Below, piece after piece: positions 49,101-59,900 of a stretch of 64,000 nt of DNA; position 1 is the stretch's first letter, and every line of letters starts with the position of its first letter. A model generated the notes under the pieces. That model searched no databases, was not told the origin of the DNA, and was given only the letters and a program-made list of their open reading frames with translations. The DNA comes from Rugalucina vietnamica (taxonomy: Eukaryota; Mollusca; Bivalvia; Lucinida; Lucinidae). Both the position numbers and the translations under genes were made by a program. Location of the stretch: contig OZ024870.1 of the NCBI GenBank assembly GCA_964017185.1, positions 26,931,621 through 26,995,620 of the forward strand, in the 5' to 3' direction.

Positions 49101-52100
49101 CGTCTTGTTTCCCTGCTGTCTAAATTCTAACTGTGACGATTTGCGCCAAGATTATATTGTTCTCGGACAAATAACCAATAGAATTAAAGCTTACAAGAAA
49201 ATGTATGTTAGCGGAAAACTGATTGGATAAATAAAGTAGACTTCCTAAAAGCAGTATTTAAGGTATCCAAAAGAAGAAAAGTTGATGTTGAAGTTGTTGT
49301 TGTTCTACAAACAGTACGTCAAATAATTAAGTTTTATAAATTCTTATAAATGCCCAATTATTTTCCTGGTTTGCTTATAAGATAAAATAATTAAAAGTAA
49401 GGTTAAGAAAGTAAAGCCAAGAGGAATTAAAGAATAGTTTAGGTTTTACTCAGCAGGGAAAAGTACATGTTAAATAACAGTACAAATGTTTAACTCAATA
49501 TTTTTCAAGTCTGTCATGAATGACATGCACTTAATTTAGACAACAAAATGAATCAGAATCATTAATAATAAATTAATATTCCATACAAACGCCAACCCAC
49601 CGGCCAAAGCAAAGCGAAGCAAAGCGTATACAAAAGGCAAATAACGAAAATGAACATAAAATAATTTGAACCCAATCTCTGTTCAAAGAGAACAAGAAAA
49701 ACTATAATCTAAATTAATAGCTAATCTTGTTCCAATTTATCAAGCTATGAGAATGCAACTCATCATATTAGAACAAAGGTTAAATTCAAACATGTCAACA
49801 TGTAACAGTCTTACCATATATCTTGAGTAATGTGACAATTGAGAGCAATCCTAATTTTCTGTTAATTCCACAGGAATGCTTCTATATGTGACTGCAATGT
49901 AATTAAGAAATATAAACATGAAATAATTAATGAACAAAGATAGTATGAATAATGACATATGTACAAAGAAACAAAATGTTAAATACTTAATTCAAATAAT
50001 ATATCTAATTACGTATATATGAATTTTTTAAAAATAATTCATTACTTTACAAATGAATTGATACACATGTTATGTGACATACACTTTTTAATATTAGAAG
50101 CTTATAAGATATATATGGATTTTCATTTGATATGACAGAATCCTTAATATTATTTGATAAACATGAATAATGTAATAACATACACGATTGAAATATATGC
50201 TGTTTTGAATTAGTTAGTCTAAAACCTGGTAACTTACATGCAAATTTCAATGAAAATTTCAAAATATTTTGAAAATGTATTGCAAACTTCAAGTTATACA
50301 AGAGTTAGTTAATGTGTGAAAGTTTAATTGTTAACCATTAACTTCCAGTAATAAAATTTGAATTCTTACACCTTACATTTATTAACAGAATATTATTATT
50401 TAAGATAATGCATAGTAGATGATTCAATATGTAGAAGATAGTAGTAGAAGATTCATTATATATAATCTTATCAAAGACAATCAATTTGTCAAATGCTGTA
50501 TTTAACATCAAATTTCAATATATCTCAACGCACACACATATATACAAATTTGGTAAAGAAATATATACAAAGATCAGAAAGAAAATGTGTACTGTTTGAC
50601 CTCATCATAATGCATTATATTACAAAATGGCCATGCAAATGACAAAGTCCTTTGCTAATATAAATATGATTCTGGTGTATAACCTTAATATAACACAGTT
50701 ATATGGAAAGCATGCATCGTTTTACTGACAGATATAATGCATTATGAAGAAGAGAACTGTATACCATAAGGTTGGCCTAAGAAACTATCATGATTTGTTT
50801 ACCATAAGGTAGCCTGAGAAATTATCATGATTTATCAAAATCAATCATATAGACATAAGAGAAGTAACTTATTTCACATAGAGGCAATAGTTCTCAAAAA
50901 ATAATAACGTAGCCTACTTGTGCCTTGTGTGTTTAGGTGCAAGCCACCATCTCTTTTAGCAAAAAGTTCCCTCCTAACTTTACCACCAAAGACAAAAGGC
51001 CTGTAACTTTTGATGAATTTGAAGTTGTAAGGCTTGCTCATATTGTTCAACAAGTATGAATTTATTCTTCTGGTAAAAGGGTCAGTAGCATCATAGTCCT
51101 TTGGACGTGGTAAAATGGATGATATAATGATATTAATCTTTGGGTACTTCTTTCTTACGACACCTATCAGGTTTCCAAAATCTGAGATGATGTGATCAAA
51201 TGAAGATTCGTTATCTACATCATTGGTGCCAACATGAAACAGCACATAGTCAAAATTATTGAGTTTGGCTATGTTCTTGTCAACTTTATAAGTTATTTTG
51301 GAAATTGTGTCTCCGGAAAAGGATTGCACCAGCACACCCTCTATGTCAGCTACGTATTTGGCAATGGAATCACTGACAATGGTGACCTTTTTGAACTCTG
51401 CAAAAAGGAGACAAAAATAAACATTTTTCAATACAATAAATGCATAAGATAATATTTAAAATGATAATTTCTATGAAATATAATATCAGGCCTGCCTCTA
51501 AGTAGAAATGCTATAAAATAATTTATTTTGCAAATAATTCAAAAATGAGAAATTCAAGGTACAAATAGAAGTCTTGTCAAAGTCTCTCTATAAGACTGAC
51601 ACTATGAGACAATAGTCCAGTATCTGAATTATTTGCAGAACAAATGTGTTCAATACTATAATTGTAATAGAAGTTTAAATGAACTGTACATCTAAAACAA
51701 AGTAGAAGGTACACTAAAATCAATGTCTCTGTCTTTCTTCACACTAACTTGAATGACCTGTTTTTTATCAAGCACATGAAAGTCATTGCATTAATCCATA
51801 CATATTAAAAACAATTCCATCATTTCTAAGATAAGGTAATGCCAGATTTTCATGTGCAGGAAAATCTATAGCAAAACACCATCCTTCCTCAGGTAATGGC
51901 TATCTGAAAATGTTGGAGAAATGCTATCAATATGTATTTATAAGCCTGAAAGAAAGCATACATGAAAAGTGTTAATCAATATCAAACTTCTTCAGGCAAA
52001 AACCATGTTAAATTTCCATGTGCATAGAAATCTATAACATACGCTATCCTTCTGCAGGTAATAGCCACCTGAAAAATCTTGATAAAGACGAAGTATGCCA

Positions 52101-55100
52101 CTAAGCTTATTTTGAAACTTTCAAATAGAGAGGATAGATTTTTTCATTTTAGATACTACTACCAACTTATCTTCCAGTGAAAAGGACAAATATTGTTGAT
52201 AACAATCACTTTTCCAATCACCATGCATTTTAATTAATTCTACCGGTACTTTGGATCGAAAGGCATACGAAGTTCCGCCTCTTCTGAAACTGTGTGTTGA
52301 AAATTCCTCTGGATTTAACCCTATTTTTTGTATGAAATATCTTAATCTTTTTTGATATTGATAATAAGTGACACATTTTTTATTCGGTAGTGAAAATAAT
52401 GGATCAGAAGGTCGAGCCGGAACCATTTCACACATTTTATTAAAAGCTTTAATTGGACAAAGAACTGAACCAGGAATTTCTACAATTGGTAGTTTCAAAA
52501 TTTTTTGTCCAAATTGTATTGTTTTAGACCAGTTAATGTGTACAATCAAGACATTCCCCAAAGATTCAATATCTCCACGTAATAAGAATCTTTTAAATTG
52601 AGAATGCACAGAATCTGGCACTAAGTTAGATTTTCTCGCAAATAAAAAGAAAGCAAACAGAAACAAGCACCAAAAAACTGTATCTGCTGGATCGGAAAAA
52701 TTAAAATGTTTGTGCATTGATATTAAAATTTCAGGTGTTATAGCCTTGGCTTGTTTTGTCAAGTGTTGTTTTACTCTTTCCATTCAGAAAATTGCGTCTT
52801 GTTTCCCTGCTGTCTAAATTCTAACTGTGACGATTTGCGCCAAGATTATATTGTTCTCGGACAAATAACCAATAGAATTAAAGCTTACAAGAAAATGTAT
52901 GTTAGCGGAAAACTGATTGGATAAATAAAGTAGACTTCCTAAAAGCAGTATTTAAGGTATCCAAAAGAAGAAAAGTTGATGTTGAAGTTGTTGTTGTTCT
53001 ACAAACAGTACGTCAAATAATTAAGTTTTATAAATTCTTATAAATGCCCAATGATAGACCAATGATGGCCTCGTTATGTTAGCTGCGACAACGTATGACG
53101 TTCTTATTGTTCATTGGCTCAATGATAGACCACAGAAGCTAACGCGTTATCAGGTATATTATTACAACACTTTAAATGACATGTATAACCAGAGGACCAT
53201 TGGTCCTGAGAACGCTCACCTGAAGCCTGATCTTGGAGTATTAAGTCATAATGAAATGACCTTGACCTTGAATACTCACACACCTTTATTGACTTCATAA
53301 GTTGTCTAATGAAATGACCTTGACCTTGAATACTCACACACCTTTATTGACTTCATAAGTTGTCTGCATCTGCAAAGTTTCAGGTCTCAGGCTGCAATAG
53401 TTTCCAAACCCAGTGATTTCTGAGAAAACCATAATTTTAATTTTGATATTTAAATGACCTTGGGCCAAGGTCAAGACATGACCTTGGCCTTCATTAATTA
53501 CTTATCTTCATTGAATCCATTAGTTGTTTGCATCTAGCAACTTTCAGGTCTCAGGCTGCAACAGTTTGTTTTCGCCTTTTCCGATGTAAAAGCCTATGTT
53601 TCCAAAATTGACATTGCCGTAAAATAGGTCAAGGTCATCATAGGGTCATCATTTCAACAAACTATGATGGGCTGGAGTCCCAAATGCTACATACCATGTT
53701 TCATGAAAATTGGCCTGCTGGTTCTGGAGAAAATTTTTGAGTGGTTTTTACCATATATGGGCATGGCGGCCATCTTGGTCATGTGACCTGGATTTCGCGA
53801 TCAAACTTTCGTCTCCCCTACCCATGGATGCTCCACATAAAATTTCACTTTGATTTGCCAAGCAGTTTCAGAGAAGAAGATCTTTGAAAAGAGTGTATGG
53901 ACAACAGACTGGCCAAAGTCAAGAGATGACCTTGACCTATATTAATCACATACCTTCATCTACTCCATTAGTTGTTAGCATCTACCACTTTTCAGGCCTC
54001 AGGCTGCAATAGTTTTCAAAAAATCCATAGTTTTCACTTTTTCCTATGTAAAAGCCTATGTTTCCAAATTTGACCTTGCCGTAAAATAGGTCAAGGTCAT
54101 CTAAGGGTCATCATTTTATCAAACTATGATGGGCTGAGGTCCTCAATGCTACATACCAAGTTTCGTGGAAATCGGCCCACCGGTTCTGGAGAAGAAGATT
54201 TTTGAGTGGTTTTTACCATATATGGGCGTGGCGGCCATCTTGGTCATGTGACCTGGATTTTGCAAACTTTCGTCTCCCCTACCCATGGATGCTCCACATA
54301 AAATTTCACTTTGATTGGCCGCGCTGTTTCAGAGAAGAAGATCTTTGAAAAGTGTGTATGGACAACAGACTGGCCAAGGTCAAGAGATGACCTTGACCTA
54401 TATTAATCACATACCTTCATCTACTTTATTAGTTTTTTTTGCATCTACCACTTTTCATGCCTCAGGCTGCAACAGTTTTCAAAAAATTCCATAGTTTTCA
54501 CTTTTTCCTATGTAAAAGCCTATGTTTCCAAATTTGACCTTGCCGTAAAATAGGTCAAGGTCATCCAAGGGTCATCATTTTACCAACTATGATAGGCTGA
54601 GGTCCTTGATTCTACATACCAAGTTTCGTGGAAATCGGCCCACCGGTTCTGGAGAAGAAGATTTTTGAGTGGTTTATACCATATATGGGCATGGCGGCCA
54701 TCTTGGTCATGTGACCTGGATTTCGCGATTAAACTTTCGTCTCCCCTACCCATGGATGCTCCACATAAAATTTCACGTTGATTGGCCAAGCAGTTTCAAA
54801 GAAGAAGATCTTTGAAATGTGTGTATGGACAACAGACTGGCCAAGGTCAAGAGATGACCTTGACCTATATTAATCACATACCTTCATCTACTCTATTAGT
54901 TTTTTGCATCTACCACTTTTCAGGCCTCAGGCTGCAATAGTTTTCAAAAAATTCCATAGTTTTCACTTTTTCCTATGTAAAAGCCTATGTTTGCAAATTT
55001 GACCTTGCCGTAAAATAGGTCAAGGTCATCCAAGGGTCATCGTTTTATCAAACTATGATGAGCTGAGGTCCTCGATGCTACATACCAAGTTTCGTGGAAA

Positions 55101-56894
55101 TCGGCCCACCGGTTCTGGAGAAGATTTTTGAGTGGTTTTTACCATATATGGGCGTGGCGGCCATCTTGGTCATGTGACCTGGATTTCGCGATCAAACTTT
55201 CGTCTCCCCTACCCATGGATGCTCCACATAAAATTTCACTTTGATTGGCCGTGCAGTTTCAGAGAAGAAGATCTTTGAAAAGTGTGTATGGACAACAGAC
55301 TGGCCAAGGTCAAGAGATGACCTTGACCTATATTAATCACATACCTTCATCTACTCCATTAGTTGTTTGCATCTACCACTTTTCAGGCCTCAGGCTGCAA
55401 CAGTTTTCAAAAAAATTCCATAGTTTTCACTTTTTCCTATGTAAAAGCCTATGTTTCCAAATTTGACCTTGCCATAAAATAGGTCAAGGTCATCCAGGGT
55501 TATCATTTTATCAAACTATGATGGGCTGAGGTCCTTGATTCTACATACCAAGTTTCGTGGAAATCGGCCCACCGGTTCTGGAGAAGATTTTTGACCAAGT
55601 TTCGTGGAAATCGGCCCACCGGTTCTGGAGAAGAAGATTTTTGAAAAAAAAAAAAAAAAAAAAAAAGCATCTCACCGCGGTGAGACAAGCCAAGTTCTGC
55701 TTGCGGGTGTTTACCATATATGGGCATGGCGGCCATCTTGGTCATGTGACCTGGATTTCGCGATCAAACTTTCGTCTCCCCTACCCATGGATGCTCCACA
55801 TAAAATTTCACTTTGATTGGCCAAGCAGTTTCAGAGAAGAAGATCTTTGAAAAGTGTGTATGGACAACAGATTGGCCAAGGTCAAGAGATGACCTTGACC
55901 TATATTAATCACATACCTTCGTCTACTCCATTAGTTTTTTGCATCTACCACTTTTCAGGCCTCAGGCTGCAATAGTTTTCAAAAAATCCGTAGTTTTCAC
56001 TTTTTCCTATGTAAAAGCCTATGTTTCCAAATTTGACCTTGCCGTAAAATAGGTCAAGGTCATCTAAGGGTCATCATTTTATCAAACTATAATGGGCTGA
56101 GGTCCTCGATGCTACATACCAAGTTTCGTGGAAATCGGCCCACCGGTTCTGGAGAAGAAGATTTTTGAGTGGTTTTACCATATATGGGCGTGGCGGCCAT
56201 CTTGGTCATGTGACCTGGATTTCGCGATCAAACTTTCGTCTCCCCTACCCATGGATGCTCCACATAAAATTTCACTTTGATTGGCCAAGCAGTTTCAGAG
56301 AAGAAGATCTTTGAAAAGTGTGTATGGACAACAGACTGGCCAAGGTCAAGAGATGACCTTGACCTATATTAATCACATACCTTCATCTACTCCATTAGTT
56401 GTTTGCATCTACCACTTTTCAGGCCTTAGGCTGCAATAGTTTTCCAAAAATCCATAGTTTTCACCTTTTCCCATGTAAAAGCCTATGTTTCCAAATTTGA
56501 CCTTGCCGTAAAATAGGTCAAGGTCATCCAATGGTCATCATTTTATCAAACTATGATGGGCTGACATCCCCGATGCTACATACCAAGTTTCGTGGAAATC
56601 GGCCCACCGGTTCTGGAGAAGAAGATTAGTGGTTTTTATCAAATATGGGCGTGGCGGCCATCTTGGTCATGTGACCTGGATTTCGCGATCAAACTTGTAA
56701 TGCTTGAGGCTCCACATAAAATTTCAACTAGATCGGCCAAGCGGTTTCAGAGAAGAAGATCTTTGAAATTGTGGACGACGGACGGACGGACGGACGGACG
56801 ACGGACGGACGCCGGATCATGGCCATCCTATAAGCTCACCTTCGGCTCAGGTGAGCTAAAAATCTCAGTTCTTCACACACTTATGGTGTCAGCC

Positions 56895-56943
<49 letters not shown>

Positions 56944-59900
56944 ACGTTTGCTTAACCACACAGTTTTAAAGAAAAATGAAAACCCAAAATTTAAGAACGA
57001 GTTTATTTTTTACTGTTTATCATACTGTAAAAGTACTACATGTAGTATAGTAACTAATACAAAACCACGGATGCAGGTTTTAAAAACGCTTTAACTGTAT
57101 GAAAGTCTAAAACGGAAAACAGACTTAGAATTCTCAAAAGTGAGATCACAAATCCGAATCTTTTTTTTTTTTTTCAGGTATTCAAAAATGAAGATGAAAG
57201 GATAAGTGTAGATGCAGATACTAAACATTATGGTTCTATCGACAAGACTGCTGTGGATGTTGGTCATGATACTGTTCTACCAAATGGTGACTTTGGGAAA
57301 TTAGACAACGCGCACACTCAAGAGAAGGAAAAGTATCAACCTGGTAAATACATTGAGATAACATTACAGCTATTAAAATTCGCTAGATTGTTGTTCAAAC
57401 AATGGTACAAGCAATCAAGGACAGGTGCAAATTATGCTTCCAAACATCTATCTTACATCAGTGCTTATTACAAACTTAAATTTGTTCAGAACATGGCAAT
57501 TATTTTTTATTGCAAAACGCAAACTGAGTCGTCCGATGGAGTCATATAGACAGTTACAGACTAGGCTTGAACATTTGTCTGTTTTGAGCGGTTATAAATT
57601 GTTGAATAGACAACAGATTTCAATGGCGCATATAATTTGAGCCGCATCGTGAGAAAACGGGATTATTGCTTATGCGAAAACAAAGGCGCAGATCAGCTTC
57701 GCGGTAACCGCGAAGCTGATCAGCGCCTTTGTTTTCGCTACTCGGATAGTACAATTCCTCTTCTACTTAAATCAGAAATTTCAAGCTTCTAGCTCTTTTC
57801 TGCGCTAGTACAGGTCGGTTTGTGTCGGACCTGGTCGGAAACCCCGAAGACCGGTTTTCTCGCGTCGCGGCTCATTATGAATTAATTTCAGGAATTTTAG
57901 GGAAGGTCCTTCTTTCGTTTTCTGTGTATACCAACGTAACGAAGCTTCTGAACACCAACCAACCAGCGGGCACACTGTCATCTATCAACGGGATACGGTT
58001 CCTCAGTATGACATGGGTCATGTTGGGACATAGTTATGGATTTGGAATAAGCGTTGCCGGTAATGGAAGCATGATAATAAAAATGTTATTTCCTCTGTTC
58101 GTTGAACTACAGCAATTGTATTGTGGTGAATAAGCTGGTACACTCCCGCTCGCGTAATTGTACTCCATTTACGCGTATTACGCGAGTATTACGTGAGTAT
58201 TACGTGCGTAAGGCCAATTACGCGCATTTACGCATAACATGCGCGCATTTACGCGTAACATATCTCATTAATATTCATAAGCAGAGATAAATGCGTCGAT
58301 GCGCGTAAGGTTCAGTCATTACGCGTATGAAGTATCAGCCAATCAAATAGGCAATACGTTTACGCGTATTTACGCGACACATACGCGTAATGACAAGGAG
58401 TATTAAAGCTAAACCTAACAGTTGATTTTATTATTCCATCGAAAACAAAGATGTGCAAGTTTAATGGGTTTTATTGATATATCGTGATCGTGTTAATGGC
58501 GTGACCTTATTCAAGTTATTGTCAAATCGTTTTATGTGTCTGTGACCCTAAGATAACGTGTTAACAAGCGAGTTAGATTTCATTCAAAATAAATCGGAAA
58601 TTCATTGTGCCCAAGATGGCGAACAAAATCCACATGAATATCAAAGTTAGGATCATTATTTTAGACTTGAAGCGTCTCGGGACGACATATGGACAGATAA
58701 ATAAGATACAAAGTAAAGTGTATGGGTTTTCTGTCACCCGCTATGTTGTGTACAAACTCATCCGAAGAACTTACAGTGGGTGCTAAGATAGAAAACAGAA
58801 AGCATGGAAATTTACAGAAGGCCACAGAAAAAAGTGTTGAACTTGTGGATGTCACAGAACAGTGACTTAGCGGCAAGGGACATTTTCAAACACTTTCAGA
58901 AAGAAATGAATATATCTTACTCCCTTTCAGCCATCAAGAAGCATGAAAGCGATTTGTCACGTGTTATTTTGTATGAAATGTTCTAGGCGATTAGTTAATA
59001 CTGCAAAACATTAGATATTGTTTTGGTCTAAAGCAAAATCCGGAATTTTTGTTTAACCATACAATCTCAAGATTATTGTCTCATTCATTATGCGTATATT
59101 TCGCGTAATTTTTACGTAATACTGTTTTACTCTCAATTGGTTAGAACAATACGTATATATACGCGTATATACTCCATATACGCATAACGAATCGCTTTAC
59201 GATTTGACCGCCTATTGGTTAAAGTCATTGCGCGTAATGTACGCACATTACGCGTATCATACGCGTTAGAAGAATTGAATTTTGGTTGGCTATTGACACA
59301 TACGCGTATTAAATAGGTGCGTATTACGCGAGTATTATGTGCGTATGTTACGCGCAGTCAATGAGTACAAAAACGCAAGCGGGAGAAAAATGAGTCTAGA
59401 AATGAACGTTAAACCAGAGCATACCTAGCTTAAAAACTCACCTATTAGCCTTCGGCTCAGGTGAGCTAAAATACTCCAAATCTACCTGCTAAACAATTAC
59501 CAGTTATCCTGATTATTACGTCGCGCCTACTTTAAATATGTGATTTAAACATTATGCGTATTTTATTAAAACTATTTTTACCATGCCATTCAGTAACACG
59601 TGTTTTTACAATACAGAAAATCCAGCTACCTTTATGCCGGAGATGTTGAAGCGGTTTTCGTTTCAAGCCATTGCTAATGCAACAGTATCAGTAGATACTT
59701 TTTTCACACTAAGGTATGCGAAGTTCTTCAGATTTCTGAGAGGAATAGAAACTTTAGGTTTTTTCTAAAGCGTAAAAAAGAAGAAAATTACGAAATTCTA
59801 TTCAAGTGATGCAGAACGGTAGACAAAGGGCAATAGGTAATGTGCTGTGGATGTTAAATAGCCAAAACAAAAATAATGCGCACAGAGACTGAAACTATGT

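Larger units (their letters stand above)
48731..53052 (-). mobile_element. Tyrosine-recombinase element with split direct repeats and SGNH hydrolase, no RT seen
   Basis: 4,322 bp on the minus strand in the order B' (52785-53052), recombinase ORF, SGNH ORF, A' (49359-49592), B (49091-49358), A (48731-48964). A and A' (234 bp) and B and B' (268 bp) look identical by eye. This is the A1-ORFs-B1-A2-B2 layout of Ngaro/PAT-type YR retrotransposons. Junctions: host CTCAAT|TATTTTCC on the left, CCCAAT|GATAGACC on the right, and internal CCCAAT|TATTTTCC where B meets A', all sharing CAAT. That is what recombination of a circle at a CAAT core would leave, with no staggered target duplication. gag, RT and RNase H were not found. 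Either it is an internally deleted derivative or a distinct RT-less type. Confidence 0.85.
53190..56856 (+). repeat. Satellite-like array, about seven 463-bp units rich in TCAAGGTCA
   Basis: The landmark GGCGGCCATCTTGGTCATGT falls at 53765, 54230, 54693, 55156, 55728, 56192 and 56653, giving periods of 465, 463, 463, 572, 464 and 461 bp. Each unit holds GGTCAAGAGATGACCTTGAC and AAATAGGTCAAGGTCATC. The left end (CCAGAGGACCATTGGTCCTG) and right end (CCTTCGGCTCAGGTGAGCTA) match the inverted array at 61839-63165, so the whole is a mobile unit with an amplified core. The 572-bp unit carries a duplicated piece, an A24 run and a CACCGCGGTG palindrome. Located in intron 5 of the NRF-6-like gene. Confidence 0.9.

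Noticed and set aside
48731..53052. CRISPR-like or LTR interpretation of the repeated blocks
   Set aside because: There are only two copies of each block in a split order, no short spacers, and no TG...CA LTR ends or tRNA primer site. Split direct repeats explain the layout better.
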